NCBI GenBank assembly: GCA_963977105.1
Contig: CAXBNI010000001.1
Span: 124,001 to 188,000 of the forward strand
Source of the DNA: UBA2705 sp963977105
GTDB taxonomy: Bacteria; Pseudomonadota; Alphaproteobacteria; Micavibrionales; Micavibrionaceae
DNA length: 64,000 nucleotides
Direction of reading: 5' to 3'
A program made the translations under genes and the position numbers. The notes below the pieces were generated by a model. That model did no database searches and was not told the DNA's origin. It worked only from the letters and a program-made list of their open reading frames with translations. Each line of letters begins with the position of its first letter. Position 1 is the first letter of the stretch. Below are positions 42,359 to 50,571 of this stretch, piece after piece.

Positions 42359-43603
42359 TTAGCGAATATGTTCGCCAGAGTTAAAGTTATTTTCCATGAC
42401 CTTTTGTGCTTGTCGTGGATCCGTACGGCTATATGCGGCCATGGCTTTTGATATGTTCCCATCGGAAACGATGCGGCTAGAGCCCCGTAGTGGCTGAGAG
42501 AGTAAGTAAAAGTTCATGTAATCTTTTTTACTAACATCAAGTGCAATACAAATGATCGCAAGGCCCTTGCCGTAAGGCTGTCTGAGAATGTCTTTTACAA
42601 GGCCTGGGTCAAGTTTGCTCATTACAGCTAGCTGCGCTATAAATGATCTGAACTGTTTACGGCGTAGGTGGCGTGTCATAAGGTCAATAGTCAACTCACC
42701 ATTTTGTTTGTATCTGAGCGCAACCTTATACTCTTCATCATTTTTACTCATGAGTTCAGTTTCTAAGAACGCATCTTTGTGAGAGATAACCCTGAGGCTT
42801 TCATCGCTTTCAGTACCGCCATCTCCGACGTAACCGCTTTCATAAGCGTCCATGGGCTTGGTGCTCATTGCTTCACCGGATGATATTTCGGATGAAATTT
42901 CGCTGATTGCCTTATTTAGCTCTTCGCTTGTGTAGTTATATTTCTTTTGTATGGCTTGCTGCAGCGCTTCACCAACATGCTGATAAATATCTATGATGAT
43001 TGACTGCGATAATTCATCGCGGCCGATTAGGCTATTGGCAAGGAAGTGTTCTTTCTTTGCCCTTTCTGCAATTTTTTTGCCTGAGTACTGGGTCAGGCGA
43101 ATATTGAAATTTTTGAGAAGCTCATTATAGGTATGGCTATCACTGGTCTCGGACAGTTTATTAATGATGGCGTCGTCAAGACTGCGTCGGCGTGCGATGC
43201 TACGCCAGTGGTCCTGTTCCTTTGTATTGATAAGGTAGACGAGGTCGTCATCATTCAAAGATACGGAGTTTTCTAGAATAGGGCGTGCAACCGTGATTTC
43301 ATCATTTGCGAGCGCGCGAGCGAGCTTGTTCGGCGCGTCATCAATAACAGATATACGGTCAGAGATTGCGGCTTTTAACTTTTCTTCGGCGTCTTTGATC
43401 AGGGCGAGGAGGATTTCAGTAACAAGCTCTTGCTCTTGTTCTGTAATGTTATCCTCAGTCAGTATTTCTTCAACAACATCTGAAATTCGGTTTTGAGAAA
43501 ATACCGTGCCAAAAATATCTTGTTTGTATTCATTGTAGACGTCATGGAGTTTGACCATGAGGTGTCCAAGGTTTTCTGATTTTTCTAGTAAGGAAAAGTC
43601 CAT
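42359..43603 (-). CDS. DUF2336 protein
   Basis: The 414-aa protein is nearly all helical. Its segment LARALANDEITVARPILENSVSLNDDDL is the typical DUF2336 repeat region, a family frequent in alphaproteobacteria. The function is unknown. An acidic linker (EXSGYVGDGGTESDE-like) separates two helical halves near residue 255. There is no signal peptide. It converges on rsmB with a 30-bp gap. Confidence 0.8.
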   Translation of the reverse strand: MDFSLLEKSENLGHLMVKLHDVYNEYKQDIFGTVFSQNRISDVVEEILTEDNITEQEQELVTEILLALIKDAEEKLKAAISDRISVIDDAPNKLARALANDEITVARPILENSVSLNDDDLVYLINTKEQDHWRSIARRRSLDDAIINKLSETSDSHTYNELLKNFNIRLTQYSGKKIAERAKKEHFLANSLIGRDELSQSIIIDIYQHVGEALQQAIQKKYNYTSEELNKAISEISSEISSGEAMSTKPMDAYESGYVGDGGTESDESLRVISHKDAFLETELMSKNDEEYKVALRYKQNGELTIDLMTRHLRRKQFRSFIAQLAVMSKLDPGLVKDILRQPYGKGLAIICIALDVSKKDYMNFYLLSQPLRGSSRIVSDGNISKAMAAYSRTDPRQAQKVMENNFNSGEHIR

Positions 43604-43652
43604 AAATAATTCACTCTTTTTATTGTTCTAGTGCGGTTACTGCTGCGTTGCC

Positions 43653-43713
43653 AATAGAATGATCACGCATCGTCTGCTCACTAGTTTGAAGTACACACAC
43701 TCATCATTCTATT
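43653..43713. repeat. Inverted repeat upstream of the DUF2336 gene
   Basis: AATAGAATGAT (43653-43663) and ATCATTCTATT (43703-43713) are exact inverted copies 39 bp apart, 50-110 bp upstream of the DUF2336 start codon. The rest of the region 43604-43943 is AT-rich and carries only the rplT terminator. No gene is seen in it. Confidence 0.4.
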
Positions 43714-43887
43714 AGTTAAACCTTATTAATCTCTTAATATTTGCGATTATATTGAAAGTTTATAATTAAATTATCGGATATTTATATAAAATTTTATGTA
43801 ATGAGCCGTATGCGAGAAGGTGCGACGTGTGCTGTGTTGTGGGGGAATAATGCGCGTTAATATGCGTCGATAACAGATTTCGAATAA

Positions 43888-43919
43888 AAAACGCCGACAA
43901 AATTTATTGTCGGCGTTTT
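43888..43919 (-). terminator. Terminator after rpmI-rplT
   Basis: A 13-bp perfect stem (43888-43900 with 43907-43919) and a 6-nt loop are followed on the minus strand by T residues. Confidence 0.9.
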
Positions 43920-43943
43920 GAAAATTATGTGGCGTAAATTAAA

Positions 43944-44321
43944 TTACGCTGCTTTCTTGTCTTCTTTTGCAAGTGCTGTCTCAGCTTGTTTTGCGATAGA
44001 TGCAAAGCCTGCTTCGTCATGAATTGCAATGTCAGAAAGAACTTTACGGTCAAGATCGATGCCCGCAAGTTTAACGCCGCACATAAAGCGTGAGTATGTC
44101 AGGCCGTTTAGACGTGCAGCAGCATTAATGCGCTGAATCCAAAGGCGACGGAAGTCACGCTTTTTATTACGACGGTCGCGATATGCATATTGAAGATTCT
44201 TCTCAACGCGTTGTACCGCTGTTCTGAAACAGTTTTTTGCACGACCTCGTGCACCTTTCGCCATCTTAATGATTTTGCGGTGACGGGCATGTGCTGTGGT
44301 TCCACCTTTAACTCTAGCCAT
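43944..44321 (-). CDS. rplT: 50S ribosomal protein L20
   Basis: The 125-aa basic protein begins MARVKGGTTAHARHRKI and has FRTAVQRVEKNLQYAYRDRRNKKR and LWIQRINAAARLNGLTYSRF, all L20 signatures. It has a slightly extended C-terminus rich in Ala and Lys. The start codon overlaps the end of rpmI by one base, so the two are coupled. A strong terminator follows. infC and pheST are not adjacent. Confidence 0.98.
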   Translation of the reverse strand: MARVKGGTTAHARHRKIIKMAKGARGRAKNCFRTAVQRVEKNLQYAYRDRRNKKRDFRRLWIQRINAAARLNGLTYSRFMCGVKLAGIDLDRKVLSDIAIHDEAGFASIAKQAETALAKEDKKAA

Positions 44322-44575
44322 TATTTGCCTCCATTTTCAGCAGTTTTCTTATGGGCCGCTTTGTTTTTATTTTTACGGCCGTACGGAAGCCAGCTACGTA
44401 GAACGATACGCGCGTCAACATCACTGAGTGTAGTGGTGCCACGTGCCTTACGTTTCATTTTTTTTGATTTATTCATCATCATGTGGCTTGTGAAAGCTTT
44501 ACCAGCTTTTACGCGGCCAGAACCAGTGATTTTGAAGCGTTTCTTCACACTGGATTTGGTTTTCATCTTCGGCAT
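44321..44575 (-). CDS. rpmI: 50S ribosomal protein L35
   Basis: The protein begins MPKMKTKSSVKKRFKITGSGRV, with the usual basic middle part KSKKMKRKARGTTTLS. The 84-aa length exceeds the common ~65 by a Lys-rich C-terminal tail. The TAAGGAG binding site is strong. The operon promoter lies at 44661-44689. Confidence 0.96.
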   Translation of the reverse strand: MPKMKTKSSVKKRFKITGSGRVKAGKAFTSHMMMNKSKKMKRKARGTTTLSDVDARIVLRSWLPYGRKNKNKAAHKKTAENGGK

Positions 44576-44660
44576 TTTACTCTCCTTAAAGAAGGTTAGA
44601 ATTTAATTGAAAGTGATTGAGGCATGCCAAGTTAGCCAAACCACTCCATTCGAACAGCGA

Positions 44661-44689
44661 TTTATATCTCCGTTATGGGGGAGAGTCAA
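44661..44689 (-). promoter_or_regulatory. Promoter of rpmI-rplT
   Basis: On the minus strand TTGACT (44689-44684) and TATAAA (44666-44661) are separated by exactly 17 bp. The leader of about 75 nt to the rpmI start shows no clear regulatory fold. Confidence 0.7.
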
Positions 44690-44712
44690 TAAAATAAGTT
44701 AAGTTTAATCTA

Positions 44713-45141
44713 TTATCTTATAACAGGAAGAAAGCTAGAGCTGACCTCTATTAGCTTCGCAGTGCTCATATCGGCAATTACGGTTTTTGCAATCCTAATA
44801 CGTTCCGACGCATCTATGCGCGAGACGTTGTGAAAGGCGTTTTGTGTACTATCTTTTCCGCTTCTACCAAAATTAGCACCGTGCCTCGCTTTTTGTTCTG
44901 CATATTCTTTTATATCATCATCATTTACTTCGTTGAGGATATAAGCAAACAAATGGGCATAATCATCAGCTAGTTTTATTTTGAGTGGTAGGTCGAGATC
45001 AAAGCCGATGTCGTTCATATGCTCGCGCACTATTTGTGCGGTGGACTCGCTGAGTGAGGCTTGCTCACAGACGGGGTTCATGGCACTAAAAATGCTGACT
45101 AATAATTTTGCCGCGGGTAGGGGGCTGATGGATGAAGTCAT
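44713..45141 (-). CDS. Hypothetical protein, tandem paralog B
   Basis: The 142-aa protein belongs to no family I know, but its residues ~8-85 align with the gene just upstream (45152-45496). Shared features are a LL-x3-F start, a Ser-rich helix, GFDLDLPLKIKLADDYAHLF matching GFDIKTPLEIITADEYATLY, and similar spacing. It carries an extra C-terminal helical part after residue 90. There is no signal peptide. The gap between the two genes is 10 bp, so they are probably one operon that arose by duplication. Confidence 0.65.
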   Translation of the reverse strand: MTSSISPLPAAKLLVSIFSAMNPVCEQASLSESTAQIVREHMNDIGFDLDLPLKIKLADDYAHLFAYILNEVNDDDIKEYAEQKARHGANFGRSGKDSTQNAFHNVSRIDASERIRIAKTVIADMSTAKLIEVSSSFLPVIR

Positions 45142-45151
45142 GATGTATCCT

Positions 45152-45496
45152 TTAATATATTTCTTGCTTTAAATTTTTTGCCACTGTGATAATCCCGTTG
45201 CCTGATAGGTAGGAAATGAACTTATTTGCCTGCGCATCTACGGATTTATAGTTCGGTGTGGTCGCTTGTGCTGTGAAATGCTGTGAGGCCGCCTTAAAGG
45301 CCTGCGTATATAGTGTGGCGTATTCATCAGCCGTGATAATCTCAAGCGGCGTTTTTATATCAAAGCCATTTTGTTCGATAATGTCAGTAACGCAGGCGTT
45401 TAGACTTTTGTTCTTCCGCTGCGTCTTATCGTTCATATAAGCGGTATTAAACACAGTGGATAGTAAGGCGATGCTCGTTTGTTTTGTCGGACGCAT
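45152..45496 (-). CDS. Hypothetical protein, tandem paralog A
   Basis: The 114-aa protein has the same core as its downstream neighbour (GFDIKTPLEIITADEYATL). No known domain is recognised. The start codon at 45496 lies 4 bp from a perfect 12-bp hairpin (45501-45530) whose near arm holds the only purine-rich (AGAGAG) binding-site candidate. Translation or transcription of the pair may thus be controlled by this stem. Confidence 0.6.
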   Translation of the reverse strand: MRPTKQTSIALLSTVFNTAYMNDKTQRKNKSLNACVTDIIEQNGFDIKTPLEIITADEYATLYTQAFKAASQHFTAQATTPNYKSVDAQANKFISYLSGNGIITVAKNLKQEIY

Positions 45497-45500
45497 AAGA

Positions 45501-45530
45501 AAAGCTCTCTATTTAAATATAGAGAGCTTT
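45501..45530 (-). terminator. Hairpin: gpt terminator overlapping the start region of paralog A
   Basis: AAAGCTCTCTAT and ATAGAGAGCTTT (12-bp arms, 6-nt loop) are followed on the minus strand by TTTTCTT and then the ATG of paralog A. It has the form of an intrinsic terminator for gpt but would also fold the AGAGAG binding site of the next gene into the stem. Confidence 0.65.
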
Positions 45531-45570
45531 ATAGCATTTAAAAATGACGAGAGTCAATGTATATGTAAAA

Positions 45571-46047
45571 TTAGGCTTTAACAGTTTCTGCAATCGGCGC
45601 AACATATTGAACGGTCATATCCCAAGGGAAGTGTATCCAAGTATCTTGAGAGACCTCTGTGACAAATGTATCAACAGTTGGGATGCCTTTTTCTTTGCCG
45701 TAAATGGCCGCGAAATGCGCTTTTGGTAAATGTTCGCGGGCGATTTTGAATGTGCTGCCACTATCAACTAAGTCGTCAATCACTAACCAGCCTTCACCGT
45801 CACCAGCTGCTTCTGGGCCTTTTAAGACGCTTGCTGCACGTTGATTGTCATGGTCGTAGCTTGAAATGCAGTATGTTTCGATAAGGCGAACGTCCAGTTC
45901 ACGGGCGATAATACATGCAGGAACCATTCCGCCACGGGTAATCGCGACAATGCCTTTCCATGGGCCGCTATCGACGAGGCGCCACGCTAAAGCTTTCGCA
46001 TCGCGGTGCATTTGTTCCCAAGTGATTAGAAATTCTTTATTCGACAT
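45571..46047 (-). CDS. gpt: Xanthine-guanine phosphoribosyltransferase
   Basis: The 158-aa purine salvage enzyme joins xanthine or guanine to PRPP. It has FLITWEQMHRDAKALAWRL at the N-terminus, IVAITRGGMVPACIIAREL and the PRPP loop LVIDDLVDSGSTFKI. The C-terminal DTWIHFPWDM is typical of XGPRT. It may be membrane-associated, as in E. coli. The gene stands alone between two hairpins. Confidence 0.94.
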   Translation of the reverse strand: MSNKEFLITWEQMHRDAKALAWRLVDSGPWKGIVAITRGGMVPACIIARELDVRLIETYCISSYDHDNQRAASVLKGPEAAGDGEGWLVIDDLVDSGSTFKIAREHLPKAHFAAIYGKEKGIPTVDTFVTEVSQDTWIHFPWDMTVQYVAPIAETVKA

Positions 46048-46073
46048 AATCTATTTTCCTTCGTGGCATGTAA

Positions 46074-46099
46074 AAAAGGCTCAAATTGATGAGCCTTTT
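46074..46099 (-). terminator. Terminator after the HDAC-family gene
   Basis: AAAAGGCTCA/TGAGCCTTTT (10-bp stem, 6-nt loop), read on the minus strand, is followed by more T residues. It separates the deacetylase gene from gpt. Confidence 0.85.
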
Positions 46100-46139
46100 A
46101 ATAGCATAATTTTCACAAATGTGAAGAAAAAATTTTGAT

Positions 46140-47141
46140 TTAAGCGACTTTCTTAGCACAGGAGGAAAGCTCTGCGGAGTAATCATGCAGGGTTTCAACA
46201 TGGCTGAGAACGCTGCGCGCGAGGACATCAGGATTATAGCCCCCCTCCATTACGGAGACTAGGCGGCCATTGGCGTGCTTGGCCGCAATATCAAGCAGGC
46301 GCATCGTCATCCAATCAAAGTCTTTTTCTACTAAAAGCTGACGGCCTGGTGCGTCGTTAAATAACGCATCTGCAGGTGGGTCATCTTTATGCGCGTCAAA
46401 ACCTGCAGAAATCAGAATAAGCTCGGGCTTAAACTTTTCTAATGCAGGGATGATCTCATCGTTAAACGCGGCGTAATAAAGCTCTGTTGGCGCCATTGTT
46501 GGCATAGGGTAGTTCAGAACGCGGTCTGTCTTCACAGTGTTCTCATCTTTATTATAAGGCCAGATGTCGCTTTCTTGGAATGAGATGAATAGAGTGTCAT
46601 TGCCGTTATGTTCCAGAATCTCTTGTGTGCCGTTGCCGTGATGAACGTCAAAATCAAGAACTGCGACGCGCTTTAGGCCGTAATGTTCAATAGCATGGGT
46701 TGCGGCAATCGCCACATTGTTAAAGACGCAAAACCCCATTGAGCTATCGCGCAGTGCGTGATGCCCCGGTGGCCGGCCTGCGGCAAAGGCGACTTTATAA
46801 GTGCTGTTATCGCTCAACACTAAATCAACAGCTTTGACAGCCCCGCCTGCTGAGCGGCGGGCGGCGTTTAATGAACCAGAAGACAGAATAGTGTCTTCAT
46901 CAAGGTTCACAGTGCCTTGTGAGGGAATAATGTTTTTGACTTTGTCGAGGTAGCTTTCGCTGTGACAAAGCAAAATGTTTTCATCGCTAGCGAGGGGCGA
47001 TTCATAAAAATCAAATACGCTGCGTTTTGCGCTATTGTTTAAGGCCTCTTGCACTTTTTCAAGGCGGATACGGTTTTCTGGGTGTTTATCACCAGTGTCA
47101 TGCTCTAGGCATTCTTTATGTGTAATAATGGCTATGGACAT
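46140..47141 (-). CDS. Histone deacetylase-family (acetylpolyamine/acetoin-type) amidohydrolase
   Basis: The 333-aa zinc hydrolase has RPPGHHA (catalytic His pair), GFCVFNNVAIAA, VLDFDVHHGNGTQEI (metal Asp and His) and ISAGFDAHKDDP. Bacterial members deacetylate acetylpolyamines or related small amides, and some act on proteins. The neighbouring gene upstream encodes a GNAT-like protein, suggesting an acetylation/deacetylation pair; that link is inference. Confidence 0.9.
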   Translation of the reverse strand: MSIAIITHKECLEHDTGDKHPENRIRLEKVQEALNNSAKRSVFDFYESPLASDENILLCHSESYLDKVKNIIPSQGTVNLDEDTILSSGSLNAARRSAGGAVKAVDLVLSDNSTYKVAFAAGRPPGHHALRDSSMGFCVFNNVAIAATHAIEHYGLKRVAVLDFDVHHGNGTQEILEHNGNDTLFISFQESDIWPYNKDENTVKTDRVLNYPMPTMAPTELYYAAFNDEIIPALEKFKPELILISAGFDAHKDDPPADALFNDAPGRQLLVEKDFDWMTMRLLDIAAKHANGRLVSVMEGGYNPDVLARSVLSHVETLHDYSAELSSCAKKVA

Positions 47142-47191
47142 TGTTATCTCACTTTTTGTCTATCTTACAATATGATCCAGATACTAAGTTA

Positions 47192-48241
47192 CTATGGTTT
47201 TTTTGGAATGAGGCTGTCGCGCTTTGTGACGCTAATATTTTTATCCTTTATGCCATACATAACAAGCGTTGAACCAATATTATTGCCTTCCATCAACAGC
47301 ACATCTGCGCTTTGCGCTGTCATAAAGCGGTGCGCAAGGGAATCTGCGCTGTTTACGCCCCATATAAGGTGCCCTGTGCGCATAGAGGCGTGGCTGTCTT
47401 GAATCACTTTATCGGCAATCACATAATGTGCTTGCTGATATAAATTGGCATCATCAGTAAGGGCAATAAGCGGCTCTGCCTTTATGCCTGTAATATTGCG
47501 AAAGGTTGAGTAATTGGAGTTGACGAAGCATAAACCATTAATGCCAGAGGCCTTATTGACGGAGAGGTAGACATCGCCATTATGGTGATTTATGGCACTG
47601 CTAATATTATCCATTAACGTGTCTGTATCGTACGATAAGGGCGTTTTTGCGGTTTTATTATAGCTTTCAATCCGCGTACGAATGGCTTTTAAATCAGCTT
47701 TGGCCGCACATCTTGCGTTAAGGCTTGGGTTATTTAGCTCTGGGCGGGGCGTGAGGCTGTTAAATAAGGCATTATCCATATCGTAAAGAACTTTATTTAG
47801 GCGCTCTGCACCAATTTTGTTCTCATAGAAATAAAAGGTTGCCGCTTCGTTATTCATCGCGACAGACCACTGCACATAGTTCATTTGCCCTTGTATGGCG
47901 GTGTCTATAAGTTCGTAAAAACCGTAACTGCCCGCGCCGCGAACGCTGTGGCGGACATGGTCAGCAATGTATATATCTTCAAGGTAAAGACCTTTACCTT
48001 GTTCGGTGATGGTTTCGTTATAGGCCATATAACCAATAGGCTTTGTACCCATTTTACGGTGATAAATTAGCTGTATGTTTGCCGTAGGCTGCGCAGCTTT
48101 AATGAAGTCACGGCGTAGGGTAGAGCTGTTCCCTGTGAAGTTAGAATGGTGGTGCTTTGCTTGCCCGTCGATTAAATCAGGTAGATACTTGATGTTATTC
48201 GCATTTACGGAGCAGGCGTAAAAATCACTCGTGGAAACCAT
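47192..48241 (-). CDS. GNAT-like acetyltransferase, possibly two tandem GNAT domains
   Basis: The 349-aa protein has a recognisable GNAT core in residues ~55-160: KPIGYMAYNE, LYLEDIYIADHVRHSVRGAGS (acetyl-CoA loop, partly degenerate) and VQWSVAMNNEAATFYFYENKIGA. Residues ~200-340 show a second alpha/beta segment that could be a degenerate second GNAT domain. The substrate is unknown; the phrase LEDIYI...FYENKIGA resembles diamine/spermidine acetyltransferases. It lies 50 bp upstream of the deacetylase gene, on the same strand. Confidence 0.7.
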   Translation of the reverse strand: MVSTSDFYACSVNANNIKYLPDLIDGQAKHHHSNFTGNSSTLRRDFIKAAQPTANIQLIYHRKMGTKPIGYMAYNETITEQGKGLYLEDIYIADHVRHSVRGAGSYGFYELIDTAIQGQMNYVQWSVAMNNEAATFYFYENKIGAERLNKVLYDMDNALFNSLTPRPELNNPSLNARCAAKADLKAIRTRIESYNKTAKTPLSYDTDTLMDNISSAINHHNGDVYLSVNKASGINGLCFVNSNYSTFRNITGIKAEPLIALTDDANLYQQAHYVIADKVIQDSHASMRTGHLIWGVNSADSLAHRFMTAQSADVLLMEGNNIGSTLVMYGIKDKNISVTKRDSLIPKKP

Positions 48242-48334
48242 AACGGTCCTCTGATTATTTTATGTAAGTAATAATTAATAACCATAATTGCAAATGATTT
48301 CAATGTTTTTTTAATATGAGGGGATGTGCTTTGA

Positions 48335-48841
48335 TTACGCCATGGTCTCGCCAGTATTGGTGATAATGATATTTTCAATGCGCCAGATTTGCTTGTCATC
48401 TTGCAATACACGGAAAATAACCAAGCTTTCTTTGCCTTTATCATCGGTCATATTTACTTTTTGTATGACCATACCATTGACGGTGTTACGCCCCATATAT
48501 TTATATGAGTTGTGATTGAACAACAAGCGCATGTTCTGACGAACGTCACGCCAATAGAGTTTCGGCGTACCGTATTTTTCTTGGCCACGCATGCTAATCA
48601 GGTGATAGGCTTCCGTGGCATCTCGTGCCTTGATGGCTTGCACATGAGAGTCAATAAGCGCATGTACAGGGTCGGCATATAGAGGCGCTGTCGCGTATGA
48701 TTTGAATGGGGCGGCAGGCGCATCTGCTGCGAGGGCTTGCAGAGAAAATGCTGCCATAAAGAATAATGCGCTTAATACCGCGATGATGTATCTGGGCATT
48801 AAATCTGAATAACAAATGACTTTACTGCGCCCTTCTGGCAT
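48335..48841 (-). CDS. DUF4864-like periplasmic protein
   Basis: The 168-aa precursor has a signal segment (IIAVLSALFFMAAFSLQALA). A small alpha/beta domain follows, with the DUF4864 pattern IDSHVQAIKARDATEAYHLIS ... VIFRVLQDDKQIWRIENI. The fold is probably SnoaL/NTF2-like. The role is unknown. The ATG at 48841 has AAGGA 10 nt upstream; the ATG at 48799 lacks a binding site. It is divergent from the DUF1223 gene, 53 bp apart. Confidence 0.75.
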   Translation of the reverse strand: MPEGRSKVICYSDLMPRYIIAVLSALFFMAAFSLQALAADAPAAPFKSYATAPLYADPVHALIDSHVQAIKARDATEAYHLISMRGQEKYGTPKLYWRDVRQNMRLLFNHNSYKYMGRNTVNGMVIQKVNMTDDKGKESLVIFRVLQDDKQIWRIENIIITNTGETMA

Positions 48842-48894
48842 GGTTATCTCGTCCTTATATTAACCTGTAGACTCATTTATAATGGTATCGAAAT

Positions 48895-49737
48895 ATGATT
48901 AAAACACCGTTAAGATTTCCGCTGAAAACACTGACTCTGTCGCTGTGTATTTTGTGCGGCTTTGCAATGGTTTATATGCCGCGTATAGCACTTGCGCAGG
49001 GTAATGCCGCGCAGTTTGTTTATGCCTATCCGTATGATGACGGTGAGCTGGAATCTCAGCTTGGTGAAACGCCTGTGGTTATAGAGCTTTTTTCATCACA
49101 GGCTTGTATGTTTTGCCCTGTCGTTGACCGTTTCTTTTCTGATTTGAAAAAACGTACAGATTTAATATTGCTGGCGTGTCACGTCGATTATTTTGACGTC
49201 AGTAAGGGCGCGGTATCAACGCCAGAATGCTCTGAGCAGCAGCGCAGCTATGTACGTAATATCCGTGGTGCGACGATGTATACGCCGCAAATTTTCATTA
49301 ATGGGCGCGAAGATTATGTCGGTTATGAGTTTGACCGTTATATTGATGAAGTTATTGCCCATTCTAAAGCCAATAAAGTACAGAAGCTTGCAGTGGAGCG
49401 CGTAAGTGGAAATAGTGATGACCCTGCGCAAGGTGTGCGTTTTGAAATTGATTTGATGCCGATAACTGATGACAAAGATAGGCGCATTAAAGACCTAGAT
49501 ATCTGGTCGTATATGGTTGAGAAGAATAAAGATATTGTTGTTGCTGAAGGTGCGAATAAGGATAAAAAACTATCCTATGTGAATATCGTACGCAAAAGCC
49601 AAAAAATTGGTCGCTGGGATGGCACGCCGCAGAAGGTTGGCTTTACCGTATACCCTCGTGCCGAACATGAAGGCGTCACCGTTTTGTTAAAGGATGACCT
49701 CGGCGCAATATGGGGCGCTGTGCATATCACGCTTTAG
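48895..49737 (+). CDS. DUF1223 thioredoxin-like secreted protein
   Basis: The 280-aa precursor has a signal peptide ending near ALAQG. The DUF1223 domain starts with VVIELFSSQACMFCPVVDRFF (a CxxC redox-type motif), then CHVDYFD and TPQIFINGREDYVG with a cis-Pro. A ~120-residue beta-rich C-terminal region is usual for the family. A periplasmic redox role is likely but unproven. It is common in alphaproteobacteria. Confidence 0.88.
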   Translation: MIKTPLRFPLKTLTLSLCILCGFAMVYMPRIALAQGNAAQFVYAYPYDDGELESQLGETPVVIELFSSQACMFCPVVDRFFSDLKKRTDLILLACHVDYFDVSKGAVSTPECSEQQRSYVRNIRGATMYTPQIFINGREDYVGYEFDRYIDEVIAHSKANKVQKLAVERVSGNSDDPAQGVRFEIDLMPITDDKDRRIKDLDIWSYMVEKNKDIVVAEGANKDKKLSYVNIVRKSQKIGRWDGTPQKVGFTVYPRAEHEGVTVLLKDDLGAIWGAVHITL

Positions 49738-49834
49738 GTGGCAGTACTGTTATTCCCTGCACATTAGGTATTGACATAATGCTGGAGACATGTTAAAACG
49801 AACCCATCAAGTTATATTGAAAGGGGTTGCTGCT

Positions 49835-50482
49835 ATGCATGCCAATAAAAAAATTATTCTCTCTTCTGTCTTTGCGCTGTCATTTGCCTTAACCGGCTGC
49901 GGCGAGGATAGTTATGAATTTGTCAATGCAGATTTAGATGATATGCGTGAAGTGAAAACGTATTTATATGAAAATATGAGCCAAAAATCAGGCTATTTAT
50001 ATGATGTTGAAACGGATGCTGTGTCTTTTATCTCTTATGATGATGGGACTGAGAAGAAGTTAACTGGCCGTAAGTTAAATGAGCCGCGCTATTTTGTTAA
50101 ATCATACAGCGCTGACAAAGATTTAAAATTACAGTTTGAAGCCTATGCTGGTGATTTACTCTCAGAAATGCGTGAGCGCGCAAAACAGGTCGTTGACCAA
50201 GATAACGTGCCAATGACAAAATATCTGTTTTTTGCATTATCTGGAAGCGGTTCAGACTTGACAAAATATGCGGTGAGCATTGAAATGATTGATCCTTTTG
50301 GCAAAATTAAATGCTACGCTAATGGCGCAGATCCTATTGAGCGCGTCTTGCAAGAAGAAGACGATGAAAATGACATTGAACGCAAAGTTGAATATGACTT
50401 AATGGGCAATTGCATCGCTGATTTATCCGCGCAATCTAAACCAGAGCCTGCGGCGGCGCCTAAAAACAGCATGAATAATTGA
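49835..50482 (+). CDS. Putative lipoprotein, 215 aa
   Basis: The ATG at 49835 follows AAGGGG by 8 nt and gives a short lipoprotein signal ending in ALTGC (lipobox), so the protein is probably lipid-anchored. The mature domain is acidic, with no family recognised. A single Cys pair (IKCYAN, GNCIAD) could form a disulphide. The C-terminus is Pro/Ala-rich. An ATG at 49790 is less likely. A terminator follows. Confidence 0.7.
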   Translation: MHANKKIILSSVFALSFALTGCGEDSYEFVNADLDDMREVKTYLYENMSQKSGYLYDVETDAVSFISYDDGTEKKLTGRKLNEPRYFVKSYSADKDLKLQFEAYAGDLLSEMRERAKQVVDQDNVPMTKYLFFALSGSGSDLTKYAVSIEMIDPFGKIKCYANGADPIERVLQEEDDENDIERKVEYDLMGNCIADLSAQSKPEPAAAPKNSMNN

Positions 50483-50511
50483 TCCGATTATTCACGTAAG
50501 CCAGATAAGAA

Positions 50512-50541
50512 AAAAGCCGTACATATGAATGTGCGGCTTTT
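50512..50541 (+). terminator. Terminator after the 215-aa lipoprotein gene
   Basis: A 13-bp stem with one G-T pair (50512-50524 with 50529-50541) is followed by TGTTTT. Confidence 0.82.
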
Positions 50542-50571
50542 GTTTTATCTGCGTGTTGAGTTTTGTTTACG

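Noticed and set aside
44190..44606. 138-aa plus-strand ORF over rpmI-rplT
   Set aside because: Antisense to two certain ribosomal protein genes.
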